Part shown: positions 10,753 through 20,476 of the stretch, piece by piece
How the letters are laid out: each line of letters begins with the position of its first letter
Numbering within the stretch: position 1 is the stretch's first letter
NCBI GenBank assembly: GCA_934045075.1
Contig: OW203744.1
Span: 5,953,795 to 6,017,794 of the forward strand
Length of the DNA: 64,000 nucleotides
From: Yponomeuta sedellus
Lineage: Eukaryota; Arthropoda; Insecta; Lepidoptera; Yponomeutidae
Direction of reading: 5' to 3'
Program-made: the position numbers and the translations under genes
The notes under the pieces: generated by a model
Database searches by the model: none
Seen by the model: only the letters and a program-made list of their open reading frames with translations
Told to the model about the DNA's origin: nothing

Positions 10753-10995
10753 AGATAGTGAGATAAAGAGGATGAAGAATGAGAGTGGAACATTCGGTAG
10801 GGGACGCCCTAGGCGCACATAAGTAGACCAAATTGGGGACGTGTTGGCAAAGGGCCGGATAAAAAGTACCCACAACCGGAGAGCGTGCATGCAACGACTT
10901 ATGAATGTAGATGAAGCGAAAGAGGTGTGCAAAGATCGTGGCAAGTAGCAAGCCTTAGTCTCTGTCTACCTCTCTGGGATACAGGCGTGAAATTA
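10753..10995 (+). mobile_element. LINE 3' tail, family Y
   Basis: Reads GRGRPRRT, VDQIGDVLAKGRIKST, RRACMQRLMNVDEAK and LVSVYLSGIQA, the C-terminus of another RTE-like LINE. The same tail occurs at 24608, 25096, 45480, 46762 and 58436. It has stops and is 5' truncated. Confidence 0.7.
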
Positions 10996-11528
10996 CGTGG
11001 AAAGTGGAAAGACGCGATTTTAGACATGCTACTAGCGTCGTCGGCTGACATACCTACTGAGATGGACTGCCAGAACTGCAGAAGTCTTCAAGCCAAATAG
11101 TTGTAACTTACATTTACATAATAATATACGACGCAGTTTTCCATCAGCTATACAAAAATTGACACAGATAAATTATTGTCATAGTAACTGTTACGCAACA
11201 GGACCGACCGTTGACTAACTTTTACGCATGCGGGAAAAAAATAGGCCAGGGTAATAACGTCGGCTAGGCTCTGGCAACATTCGTGGATTCCGTCCCGGAC
11301 AAAATCCATGGCTCTCACTCGTAGATATAAGGAAATCAGTGATAAAACGTAAACTAAAGATAACAAAGCGACATGGCCCAGTGAATCATCGTCTACTTAC
11401 ATATTCGGTCAAATTTGTATCAGTCAGTCCAGTGATTAGCGGCATGCCTTCCGCGTAGGGCACGGTCGACGGTCGCGTTCAGTCGATATTATGCGGCTCC
11501 AGACAGAGAGGCAAATAAATTCACAATT
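10996..11528 (+). other. Presumed promoter and 5' UTR region of the glucosyltransferase gene
   Basis: No repeat is recognised between the LINE tail and the ATG. TCAGTC at 11420-11425, within TATCAGTCAGTCC, fits an arthropod initiator. No convincing TATA box or downstream promoter element was found. The last 100 bases are GC-richer and ATG-poor, like a leader. An upstream 5' UTR intron cannot be excluded. Confidence 0.35.
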
Positions 11529-12722
11529 ATGATGCCCATGGTGTACACGGTGTATGGGTTCGCCATATTCTTCATGACCGCTTGGGTGGTGATGTGGACG
11601 ATACACATAATGGCCCTCTCGTATAGCAAGTGGAAGCTGCACCGGACGGTGGACAGGTCGCCGCCGGAGACTCCGTACCCGGGGGTATCCATCCTCAAGC
11701 CGCTGACAGGCGTCGATCCGAACCTGCAGTCGAACCTTGAGACGTTCTTCACGCTGGACTACCCGACTTACGAGGTGCTTTTTTGCGTCGAGGAAGAGAC
11801 TGACCCCGCCGTTTTACTAGTCAACACTCTCAGGAGCAAGTATTCGCACGTGCAGACGCAGCTTTTCACTGGTGGCGCGCGCGTAGGCGTCAACCCCAAG
11901 ATAAACAATATGCATCCAGCTTACATGGCAGCACAATACCCTCTGTTACTAGTCAGCGACGCCGGTATCAGAATGCGCGACGACACGCTCCTAGACATGG
12001 TACAGCATATGGGCGAGGACGTCGCCATAGTCCATCAGCTCCCCTTCACGTGCGACGCTGAAGGCTTCGCAGCCGTCTATGAGAAAGTGCTGTTTGGCAC
12101 TATGCAGGCGCGAATGTACATGACCGCTGACCTGCTCAGGATAAACTGCCATGTTGGTATGTCTTCTTTGGTGCGGCGATGCGCGCTAGAGGAACTGGGG
12201 GGGCTGGCGGTATTCGCCGACTATCTCGCCGAGGACTACTTCATGGGGAAAGCTGTGCTGGGCAACGGGTGGAAGTTACGTGTTGCATCTCTGCCAGCCC
12301 TGCAGAACTGTGGCGCTCGGTCAGTAAGCGCTATGCAGGCGCGGCTGACACGCTGGGCGCGCCTTCGCATCGCCATGGTGCCTACGGCCTTTATCCTAGA
12401 ACCAATTGGTGAGTGCATCCCACTGGGGACCGGTGCAGCGTGGGCAGCTGGACAATTGTTCGGTGCTGAACCTCTAGCGTTCTTCCTAGTACATGTGCTA
12501 CTGTGGTTCCTATCAGACTGGTTGCTGCTTAGAACAATACAGAATGGTTCACCAGTGTTTACTAAAGTGGAGTTTTTGCTCGCATGGGTGTGGACAGAGT
12601 GTTGTGCACCGTTCGTGTTGGTGGCGGCTGTGGTGAAGCCTGAGATCTCATGGCGGACTCGCTGCTACCGCCTGGACTGGGGCGGGCGAGCTCACGAACT
12701 CAAGCAGAAGCTCAAGTTCTGA
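11529..12722 (+). CDS. GlcT: Ceramide glucosyltransferase (glucosylceramide synthase), single exon, complete
   Basis: Transfers glucose from UDP-glucose to ceramide on the cytosolic face of the Golgi, the first step of glucosylceramide-based glycolipid synthesis (GT21 family). It is 397 residues, close to the animal norm of about 394. An N-terminal membrane anchor spans residues 8-30. Signature blocks are PGVSILKPLTGVDPNL (51-66), NLETFFTLDYPTYEVLFCV (69-87), D92 in TDPA, NPKINN (122-127), D144 in SDAGIR, D236 in LAEDYF and the RxxRW motif R272-W276. These are the D1, D2, D3 and (Q/R)xxRW residues of the enzyme. Two to three hydrophobic spans follow (about 285-303, 315-336, 346-369), then SWRTRCYRL. 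The start is the first of two adjacent ATGs (ATTATGATGCCC). The frame is intact and intronless. No processed-copy hallmarks (poly-A, flanking duplication) are obvious. Confidence 0.95.
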   Translation: MMPMVYTVYGFAIFFMTAWVVMWTIHIMALSYSKWKLHRTVDRSPPETPYPGVSILKPLTGVDPNLQSNLETFFTLDYPTYEVLFCVEEETDPAVLLVNTLRSKYSHVQTQLFTGGARVGVNPKINNMHPAYMAAQYPLLLVSDAGIRMRDDTLLDMVQHMGEDVAIVHQLPFTCDAEGFAAVYEKVLFGTMQARMYMTADLLRINCHVGMSSLVRRCALEELGGLAVFADYLAEDYFMGKAVLGNGWKLRVASLPALQNCGARSVSAMQARLTRWARLRIAMVPTAFILEPIGECIPLGTGAAWAAGQLFGAEPLAFFLVHVLLWFLSDWLLLRTIQNGSPVFTKVEFLLAWVWTECCAPFVLVAAVVKPEISWRTRCYRLDWGGRAHELKQKLKF

Positions 12723-13276
12723 GCATTGCCACTCTTCAATTTGAAAGCTTTAATTTCATGGATGTTATGTGTATAGTTGTACAGTAAATTTATGTGAACG
12801 GAGTTTTTTTTTGTGATAAGAATCAAGTTTATGTCTATAAAGTTATTTTTAATTTGTACAAAGCAATCAACTGTTGTAATATTGTTTTCTACACTTTTGC
12901 ATTTTGCTTTTTTGCTGATTTTGTAGTGATTTTTTTGTCCATGAAGACTTATTGTCTTATCTTGTATTTTATGTGAAGTAAGTACAATCAGTGACATTAT
13001 AAAGTACATTTTTAAGTCTGTATCTCGCACTTACTTACTCGCATATTTAATTATAGGAGCTACCAGGTGTACTTTATGACATTTACACAATGACACATTC
13101 TGTGTGCTAGATAAACAATTTCATATTGTTATCGGAGTCCGAACTGTTATCTATCATAGTATGGCGTGACCATAATCACAATTACTCAGAACATAGAACT
13201 TTCAGGTATTCTTTAGGCATGTATTTTTTTATTAATTTATTGATTTTTACAGCTATGTCCTTTACCAATCAATAAA
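12723..13276 (+). other. 3' UTR of the glucosyltransferase gene with candidate poly-A signal
   Basis: AT-rich DNA follows the TGA. The first canonical AATAAA is at 13271-13276, about 550 bp after the stop. No other gene reads here. Confidence 0.45.
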
Positions 13277-14020
13277 CACGAAAAGGACAACTATGAATTG
13301 TTTCAATTTATAATACCTTTGGAAAGCTTCCATGACAAGGTGTACCAAAATAGACTAGTTTACTTTATCAAGTAAAACCAATAGGAGTTTGGAGTAAACC
13401 TAATCTTCAAGTAGGCATTCTTTGTACTACCAAATTAAATTTTCCTTCCTTAACAAATAACATTAACTGAACTTTGCGTAGTACAAGAAAGTGTTCTTTA
13501 CTTAAATGAGTTTGTACAACATTCAACTCATGTCTCGTCTGTATCTCACAGAAGAGATGATAGGCAGTGTCCAAGGTTTTTCACTGGCTCAATAAGCATT
13601 ACGCAAGGTAGGTATTTGGAGCGCAAAGCAGTTCTGTTTTTATAGATGTGACAATGAGTTAGATTGCGCCAAATTTCGACCAGATCCATTCAGCCGTTCT
13701 GACGTGCGTGAGTGAGTAACGAACATCTATCCAAACTTTCGCGTTTATAACATTAGAAGTAGGATTTTCTAAAGTATTGTTTACATCTCGGGAACCTTCA
13801 ATTGGTACAGACGACAGCACGTCAACGTTTACGTATGTGTACGCTTAAGGGCGAATTCGCAACAAAAATGTAAATGTTGACCTACTCATACTGAGACCAC
13901 GACAACGCATTTAACGTCATAAGTCACGTCTTTCCACGTGCGACCACGTAAGTTCTCAACTGTATCGGGTCGACTGATCAAGCCTACTTCGAACTGTCGC
14001 ACACATACATATTTTATCAC
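13277..14020. other. Intergenic DNA with a Helitron fragment at 13672-13770
   Basis: 13672-13770 carries the degenerate end block of the second Helitron family described below (CCATTCAGCCGTTCTGACGT, then AACTTTCGCGTTTATAACAT). The rest shows no gene. Confidence 0.45.
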
Positions 14021-14026
14021 CCGATA

Positions 14027-14236
14027 GAGTGGAAAGTTACGTGATACAAGGGCGGCTTATTTAAGGTATGCGATGCGAAATGATCGACTTAACCGGTTAA
14101 CTCGAGTTAAATAAGCTAACCCGGGCTGACGCAAGTGGGCCTAAGTGCCATTTTCGCGTGATTCGCGCCATCGTACTACCCACGCCGCTGACGACTACAT
14201 CCACAGTACAGTTTTGCATTACGTAACCTTCCACTC
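14027..14236. mobile_element. Short inverted-repeat element with TA flanks
   Basis: GAGTGGAAAGTTACGTGAT at the left end matches GAGTGGAAGGTTACGTAAT read inward from the right end. TA lies on both sides (14025-14026, 14237-14238), suggesting a Tc1/mariner-type non-autonomous element of 210 bp. Confidence 0.55.
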
Positions 14237-14254
14237 TATAGAGTTAAACATTTA

Positions 14255-14394
14255 GGGCCTGTTTCAGAATTGTGAATTTCGCTAAGTAAAAAGTTAACTG
14301 TAGTGCTCTCTTCTAATTTCTCAAAAAAAAAAGAGAACAAAAAAAGCATTACTTAAGTATTTACTTGTGAAATTCTCAATTTAGAAACCGGCCC
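14255..14394. mobile_element. 140-bp MITE with GGGCC termini
   Basis: The left end is GGGCCTGTTTCAGAATTGTG and the right end, inverted, is GGGCCGGTTTCTAAATTGAG. The arms stay similar for about 35 bp. TTTA flanks both sides, compatible with a PIF/Harbinger-like 3-bp TTA/TWA target. One arm of the same family is present alone at about 27300-27363. Confidence 0.65.
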
Positions 14395-15146
14395 TTTAAT
14401 GACTCCAAAGTGTCAAAAGGTGCATCTGACAGTTCGAAGCAGGCTAAATCAGACAACTCCATACATTGGAGAAGTTACGCGATCGTACTCCAGGCCCTAG
14501 AGTCTAATACTTACATAGTTTTTCAATAGAATCATAAAAGCACGACAATGGCTGTTATTTTCTCAATTTGGTAGTCTTCAAAACAGTACAATGTCATTCC
14601 AGGGGTGTAACCCGCGCAAATTAAATGAGCATCGCTCGCGAAGAAGATCGAATCGCGCGAGCCGCAAAGTTAAGCAGCACGGATGTTGCTATTGCAATGC
14701 GATTGATTACCAGACTACCGATAGTGTGAATGAAACGACCGCGTGACCTCGTGACCACGATGACTGTAACGTCGTCGAAACGTCGAGGTAAAAAATTACT
14801 ACGCGATTAAGCCCCGAAAATATTCCAACTATGCATTTTAGCGACTCGCCCCCCGCTCTTGCTATCTACCCGGCTCGTTAGATTAAATTCTTTCACAATT
14901 TGTGTCTAGTGAGTCATGCGAGGAACCACCCAGTTCAGTACTAAATATTTAATTTGCTTTATGGCTGCGGTATGCGGCACGAAGGTCAAAGTAATTGCTT
15001 TCAAAAAATTATCTATTATGTAGAGGTGTCACCTTGAGTTTCTGTTTGCTGCGCTAACAATCGCGTGGTTTCCCTGTAACTAAAGGTAGAAAACATTCAA
15101 GAGCCCGCATGCAACTCTGAAGCCCGCTTCTCACTATGGGACGTAA
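14395..15146. other. No gene seen
   Basis: Unique-looking DNA. A block near 15118-15143 (GCTTCTCACTATGGGA) recurs inverted at about 16966-16983, a dispersed repeat of unknown type. Confidence 0.45.
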
Positions 15147-15337
15147 TCTATAATACTGTAGGTAATATAAAAAATGAATCGCTGAATGTGTTGGTAAGCG
15201 CAAATCTCGAGAGCAGCTGAACCGATTTCGCTAATTCTTTTTTTAGAATATTCCTTGAAGTTCGAGGAAGCTTCTTACGGAGAGAAAATGAACAAAAATC
15301 GACTGTTAGGCGGTACGAAGTTCGCTGGGTCAGCTAG
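15147..15337 (+). mobile_element. Non-autonomous Helitron, family H1
   Basis: Starts TCTATAAT after a host A and ends GGGTCAGCTAG before a host T, the Helitron terminal pattern (5' TC, 3' CTAG, A/T target). The body contains AATGAATCGCTGAATGTG and GGTACGAAGTTCGCTGGGTC. Other copies are at 15511-15695, 24425-24597 (minus) and 61866-61986 (minus); 44788-44800 is a bare 3' end. Confidence 0.7.
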
Positions 15338-15340
15338 TTG

Positions 15341-15430
15341 TACATAAAAATGGAAATTACACAGATATTTCTTAACCTAAGAGTACAGACGGCGGCCTTA
15401 TCACTAAAAGTGATCTCTTCCAGACAACCT
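15341..15430 (+). repeat. Dispersed repeat shared with 48220-48305
   Basis: Blocks TACATAAAAATGGAAATTAC and ACGGCGGCCTTATCAC are shared almost base for base with 48220-48305. Probably the 3' UTR of a non-LTR retroelement. Confidence 0.55.
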
Positions 15431-15510
15431 TTGGATGAACTGGACTAATACATTAGAGAAGGAAGTAGATGTACAGAAAAACGTAGAAAACGATAATTTC
15501 AGAGGTGCCA

Positions 15511-15695
15511 TATATAATAAATAAATTATAAATGAATCGCTGTATGTGTTGGTAAGCGCAAATCTCCGGAGCAGCTGAACCGATTTCGCTAATTCTTTTT
15601 TTAGAATATTCCTTGAAGTACTAGGATGGTTCTTACGGAGGAAAAAAAATTAAGAATCGACTGTAAGGCGGTACAAAGTTCGCTGGGTCAGCTAG
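15511..15695 (+). mobile_element. Non-autonomous Helitron, family H1, second copy
   Basis: Same 3' end (GCTGGGTCAGCTAG, then T) and body as 15147-15337. The 5' TC end is not clear. It directly precedes the tetranucleotide satellite. Confidence 0.65.
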
Positions 15696-15706
15696 TATAA
15701 TATATA

Positions 15707-16274
15707 TGAATGAATGAATGAATGAATGAATGAATGAATGAATGAATGAATGAATGAATGAATGAATGAATGAATGAATGAATGAATGAATGAATGAATG
15801 AATGAATGAATGAATGAATGAATGAATGAATGAATGAATGAATGAATGAATGAATGAATGAATGAATGAATGAATGAATGAATGAATGAATGAATGAATG
15901 AATGAATGAATGAATGAATGAATGAATGAATGAATGAATGAATGAATGAATGAATGAATGAATGAATGAATGAATGAATGAATGAATGAATGAATGAATG
16001 AATGAATGAATGAATGAATGAATGAATGAATGAATGAATGAATGAATGAATGAATGAATGAATGAATGAATGAATGAATGAATGAATGAATGAATGAATG
16101 AATGAATGAATGAATGAATGAATGAATGAATGAATGAATGAATGAATGAATGAATGAATGAATGAATGAATGAATGAATGAATGAATGAATGAATGAATG
16201 AATGAATGAATGAATGAATGAATGAATGAATGAATGAATGAATGAATGAATGAATGAATGAATGAATGAATGAA
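15707..16274. repeat. Perfect (TGAA)n microsatellite, about 142 units
   Basis: 568 bp of uninterrupted TGAA. On the minus strand it follows a LINE-like 3' end (AATAAAGAATTTTT then CATT repeats), so it looks grown from a (CATT)n retroelement tail. The exact length may be an assembly estimate. Confidence 0.95.
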
Positions 16275-16475
16275 AAATTCTTTATTGCACTAAAACAAAT
16301 TTGTACAAAGGCGAGCTTAATACTAGATAGTATTTACATCTTGAGATAGAATAAGTTATCGCTCGTCATACATTTTGTACGAGAACGGTTCACAGTGATA
16401 ATATGATAATATTATAGCTATGAAACTAAATGTACGACGAGCGATAAATTATTATATCTCAAGATGTAATATATA
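16275..16475 (-). repeat. LINE 3' end and a 40-bp inverted repeat
   Basis: 16275-16325 is a minus-strand retroelement 3' end (TTTATTGCACTAAAAC, then ACAAAGGCGAGCTTAAT, the latter shared with 30088-30105). Arms at 16332-16375 and 16428-16470 are inverted copies (TTACATCTTGAGATA...TTATCGCTCGTC) enclosing about 52 bp. Confidence 0.6.
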
Positions 16476-17202
16476 TTATGTGATGGATATTTGTGAACGC
16501 AACCATAGCGACTAGCGAATTTCTACCTTCATTTGTCACACCAAATATTGCTCCTACCCGCTTTCCCTACCCTTTGGCCTGTGACAGCCTATTACGTCGT
16601 CAACCATCGCGCCGGCGGTCAAGCTCGCGAACCAGCTTCCGTCCCGAGGCGATTGTGCCGTAAATCAGCGTTTCCTTGAAACCATCATCATTATCACCAT
16701 ATAAACCGCGATCGCACTACCACCCTCGCGTCATCGTGAATACACCACCCTGGAGACTTCGACCGTTCGCCGCACCCTTGAACCAGCGCACACACAGCAG
16801 TATCAGGCAGGTCAGTCACAGGCTTCTTTTCCCATCATCTTTATCCCACATTTCCTGGTCCTTCACACCGGATCCTCATCTTTATACAAGTATTTATCAT
16901 CATTATAGCAAATCATCATTTTCGAAATTCATCTACCTTCATATCTCAACTATTTGTTGATAGTACATCCCATAGTGAGAAGCCGGCTTGACGCTAATTA
17001 TTGGTGGTAGCCTAGTATTAAAGATACCGGCTAAGTGCGAGACGGGTTTTCGCTGCGTGGGTTCTGTACCGCATCACTTTAAGGTACAATCAATGGCAGT
17101 TCTATCTTGACAGTTTTTTTTTTGCAAAGTCGCCCTGTAACTGAGTAATGTTTGTCCTTTCATGACTACGTATAGTGATTATTATTTTATTTTTTCGACG
17201 GC
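16476..17202. other. No gene seen; dispersed-repeat DNA
   Basis: A C-rich stretch (16560-16900) gives frames without domains. 16963-17100 contains ATACCGGCTAAGTGCGAGAC and TTCTGTACCGCATCAC, blocks I associate with a widespread lepidopteran repeat. Not assignable further. Confidence 0.4.
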
Positions 17203-17445
17203 CTCGGTGGCGCAGCGGTTTGGCACGCTGACTGTAAAACCGAAGGTCACGGGTTCGATCCCCGGCCGGGTCAAACAAGGAAACGAACTTGTCTAGTTTG
17301 CCTCGGGTCTTGGATGTTATATATTTGTTGTATTAAATCTATCGTCGAGTTAGCACCTATAACACAAGTCATTTAGTTGTAGGTACTTAGTATAGGGCTA
17401 ACGAGAACTGTGTAATATGTTCTTGAATATTTATTTATGTAGCCT
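17203..17445 (+). mobile_element. tRNA-derived SINE, family S4
   Basis: The head has an A-box-like GGCGCAGCGGTTTGGCACG and the B box ACGGGTTCGATCCCCGGC. The body contains GCCTCGGGTCTTGGATGTTA, and the 3' end is TGTGTAATATGTTC then ATATTTATTTA. The anticodon stem does not pair properly, so it is not a functional tRNA. A 3' fragment of the same family lies at 21075-21140. Confidence 0.65.
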
Positions 17446-17454
17446 ATAGATGAC

Positions 17455-17566
17455 GTACCACTGCAGGGCACAGGCCTTCTCTCAGAGAGAGAGAGAAGTG
17501 GCTTAATTACCTCGCGTGCTCACCGCGTATTGGCCCTTTCGAGCGCTGAGGTATTTGAACACCTCA
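17455..17566. repeat. SINE-body fragment
   Basis: Contains CCACTGCAGGGCACAGGCCT and TTCTCTCAGAGAGAGA, then GCGTATTGGCCC and GAGCGCTGAGG. The same order occurs at 42712-42810 and, degenerate, at 61232-61370. Confidence 0.5.
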
Positions 17567-17757
17567 TCTCAATTTAATTCAATTCAATTTATTTCAACGT
17601 AAAGAATTTATCTATATTCTATTTGCTAAATGTCAAAGTACAATGTAACACGAAAGTGAAAGCCGCTGCCTTCGGGCCGTAGTGTAGTGGAGAAAAAGGC
17701 AGCGGGGGAAAAACTCCACTCTGACCATCTTTTCTCAAGTCTTTTTTTGAACTAAAA
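17567..17757 (-). mobile_element. CR1-group LINE 3' UTR, 5'-truncated copy
   Basis: Reverse-complement match to 37655-37840, the 3' end of the nearly intact LINE: CTTTACGTTGAAATAAATTG, GCCGCTGCCTTCGGGC and GACTTGAGAAAAGATGGTCA. It ends in the same (TTGAA)n tail. Confidence 0.75.
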
Positions 17758-17854
17758 CTTTCGTAAGCACAACACATTGTCCTCATTTTTCTCAAGTCCT
17801 CTTATATCTATATACATCAGATACACATTATACGTATGATAAGATTCCATCTCA

Positions 17855-18085
17855 CTCACACACACACGCACACACATACACACACACACGCACACACATA
17901 CACCCCTCCATCTCCTCGCCCCGTCCACTTCCCCAATTCCATTTAATTAAAACAAATTAATATTTAATTTTCTCCACTGCTTGATATTGTATAGTAATAT
18001 TTACAAGTGTAATTTATTTCGGCTATAATCGGCTTTATTGTTACAATAATTGGATTTCCAAATTAAGAATAATAATAATAATCTC
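17855..18085 (+). repeat. Retroelement 3' UTR, family U (partner 62345-62590)
   Basis: CA-rich start, then CTCCTCGCCCCGTCCACTTC and TTTTCTCCACTGCTTGATAT, ending in an (AATAA)-type tail. The 62345-62590 copy has the same order with a few indels. Confidence 0.6.
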
Positions 18086-18310
18086 CGACGCTCAGGTTTC
18101 CTCACGGTGTTTTCCTTCAAGTATAGCGAGTGGTATTACTCCTATAACTTCGTAATGTACATAGCTTAGAAAACAAAGCGTGCATACTGCGGATTGGCAA
18201 TTTCAAGCGCTGAGTTACCGAACACCTCGGACACTCGGGTTTCCTCACGACGTTTACCTTCGCGGCGAGCGAGTGGTAATGCTACTATAACTTCACATTG
18301 TCGCACTTGG
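18086..18310 (-). repeat. Two stacked SINE-body fragments (family S3)
   Basis: Two copies of the TTTCCTCACG-(A/G)-(C/T)GTTT block with AGCGAGTGGTA, at about 18096-18140 and 18238-18290. They are separated by ATTGGCAATTTCAAGCGCTG. No complete tRNA-like head. Confidence 0.5.
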
Positions 18311-18535
18311 GAAAGACAGGGATAGAAATAAGATACAATATTTACTAAATTTTATTTACAAAAAGAAAAGAAGTGGCTTGTGGGAAATAAGTAGGTTCTT
18401 GCCCTACACCAGTTAGGTTGGTTCAGTTCACGCTGCCGATAGGTACCTACTTCCCTAGGCTGGATGCGATGACGCGCCGTGTCGCCTCGATAGCGACGTA
18501 GAAGGCCGGCGCCGATTCCTCCGGGAAGCACACCA

Positions 18536-18842
18536 GAGTGTTTAGTGCGAGTTTGACAGATCCAATCGAATAACTTTACTACCGCGTTAATCGAGCATTG
18601 AGTAGTGAGTATGAGTAAGTTAACCGTTCAAACTGGCAAAACGCTGTCACAGTACAACTCGCACTCGCGTTTATTCGTGTTTTGGCTGGTAAACGTGTTC
18701 AATTCTCAACGTAAACCATTACAACTCGCACTCAGCAATTTTAATTTCCATACTTGTCGCTAGGTGGCGCTTCCTCGATGCCATAGAAATATGAGTTTAC
18801 GTTAACGCGATCGAGTAGTTAAAAAACTCGCACTAAGCACTC
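18536..18842. mobile_element. 307-bp inverted-repeat element (family CCW) in a CCAGG site
   Basis: The left end is GAGTGTTTAGTGCGAGTTT and the right end AAACTCGCACTAAGCACTC. The flanks are CC-A before and A-GG after, implying insertion into CCAGG with only the central A duplicated. It is the inverted, nearly identical partner of 29733-30039 and has the same length. ACTCGCACT-type motifs recur inside. No ORF. Confidence 0.75.
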
Positions 18843-19396
18843 AGGGCTAGGCTTTAAGTAATAGAGGCGGCAGTCCGTAGCGGCAACTAGGTTTAATTTA
18901 AAATGAGTCTGGAGGAAGCTAGTCCTTACTCTATAGTTTAAATCCGGATCTTGGATTTTCAGAGGGGATCTTGAACCCCAAAAGCGGGGGCAAAGGGTCG
19001 CAGACAAATAATAATAATAATCTTGTTATTATTATTTGTAATTCAGGCAGGCAGTTATAGAACTGGTGAAGCCTGTATCCAGATGTACATTTGTGTTTAA
19101 CTCCTTGTCTGTTTTGTTTCCTTTAGATATCTTGTAAAAAATATTGATTAAAAAATGGCCGCTAGGGCGGTTGGAGACTGGCGGCGTAACAGAGCGCACA
19201 CCCAACTCCTTCCGTGGTCAAATTTCAATCAGCCGCGAGAGCCGAGATGAGTGAGTGAAAAAAATAACTGAATGAAAGTATTGAATGAGTGATTGCCACA
19301 GATAATCACTTATTCAAAGATAGCTCAAAATAGTGGCCAAGAACGAGTAAAAAAAGAAAAACTAAAAATAATAATTTTGTGAAACTGAAAAACGTG
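18843..19396. other. No gene seen
   Basis: Includes a short AATAAT simple repeat near 19007-19040 with an inverted copy, and unique-looking AT-rich DNA. Nothing coding. Confidence 0.45.
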
Positions 19397-19457
19397 AAGT
19401 TGGAAAATAGAAGAATATTAATTTTAGTAGCGTATTTCGCTAAAAATAAATAACGCT
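19397..19457. repeat. About 60-bp direct repeat, left copy
   Basis: GTTGGAAAATAGAA-G/A-AATATTA then TAGCGTATTTCGCTAAAAAT is repeated at 20417-20476 with about one difference. The pair brackets the integrase fragment. Each copy contains the small hairpin TAGCG/CGCTA. Confidence 0.7.
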
Positions 19458-19765
19458 ACAGATACCCCGATGGCTGCCCAAGGATTTTGCCCTATCAAAC
19501 GGAAAAATCCGCAGCTAACTGACTCGTTTCAGACTGCCCTTCTCATTCATACTTCTCATGCATACAATGTTCATACCTCTTCTAACCTTGAAAAGCCTTA
19601 AAAAAGATAACAACATAATACAATTTTAAGGCACCCTTCCACAAAACAAAGTTGTCTGATGTATAAAAATCAGACTACTTAAAGCACTATCGTAACAGGT
19701 GATAGAAAAGTCAATAGGGCAAATGCAACGATTTTAAAACAAGGAAAGAAAAAAAATTACAATTA

Positions 19766-20407
19766 TGTACAATTGACTAATTTAAGGTCTTTAATATGCC
19801 AAACACCGAGATCTTTACCGGTCATGTCCGCCAGCTGGTAAACAAGTGGAGATTTCTTAGCACTGACGCGACATTTGACGAACTTAGGAGCCAATTTCTT
19901 ACTAAAGTGATTATCCTTGTCGCTTTGAAAATAAGTTCTTTTCCACACAATATCGTTGACTTGAAATTCGGCTCTCTTACGTCGAAGATTATAACGAGAC
20001 GTGTTTTTCAAATGTGCGTGCCAAAGTGAAGCCTGAACGTTGTTAAAAATACCGGCTAAATGACCCACACTGTCAAGGTATTCGTCACGTGGCAAGAAAA
20101 TAACCTCATCATCTAACTCAGAGTCCAAATAGTGGGACCCGCAGGTGACAAGTTCCCTACCGTGAACCAGAAACGCAGGAGTGTAACCAGTCGCCTCGTT
20201 TACAGAGTTGTTCATGGCAAACTGAATTTTTGGGAGATTGACATCCCACATCCTATGGTCATCGTCAATGAAACTCGACACACAGGTCATGACCGTTTTA
20301 TTATACCGCTCAACGGTGTTGACTTGTGGTTTAAATCTCGGGGTAAAGAAAACATTGGGAATTTTATACTTTTTTAAAAAACTGTCAAGATTTTTACTAA
20401 TAACGTG
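19766..20407 (-). pseudogene. Gypsy-type LTR retrotransposon integrase, C-terminal fragment
   Basis: An open frame starts abruptly after a TGA beside the right direct repeat and ends at a stop near 19763. It contains NVFFTPRFKPQVNTVERYNK (the Glu of the integrase DDE triad), WDVNLPKIQFAMNNSVNEAT, GYTPAFLVHGRELV and FQVNDIVWKRTYFQSD. The C-terminal segment FVKCRVSAKKSPLVYQLAD resembles a GPY/F-like tail. It would be the end of a Pol polyprotein. The first two catalytic Asp residues are missing, and no protease or reverse transcriptase is nearby. Confidence 0.85.
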
Positions 20408-20416
20408 TCTTCAATA

Positions 20417-20476
20417 GTTGGAAAATAGAAAAATATTAATTTTAGTAGCGTATTTCGCTAAAAATAAATAACGCTA
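20417..20476. repeat. About 60-bp direct repeat, right copy
   Basis: Partner of 19397-19457, immediately upstream (minus sense) of the integrase fragment. It could be an LTR remnant or a duplication from a rearrangement. Confidence 0.7.

Noticed and set aside
11420..11455. Complete Inr plus DPE core promoter for the glucosyltransferase
   Set aside because: TCAGTC fits an initiator but the bases at +28 to +32 do not fit the downstream element.
12692..13030. ORFs in the glucosyltransferase 3' UTR
   Set aside because: AT-biased frames overlapping the UTR, no features.
15707..16274. CRISPR-like or tandem protein-coding repeat
   Set aside because: It is a pure tetranucleotide repeat without spacers; frames through it are low-complexity.
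17203..17276. Functional tRNA gene
   Set aside because: A and B boxes are present but the anticodon stem does not pair, and a SINE body follows. The same applies to the tRNA-like units at 47682, 43985, 53600 and 60120.
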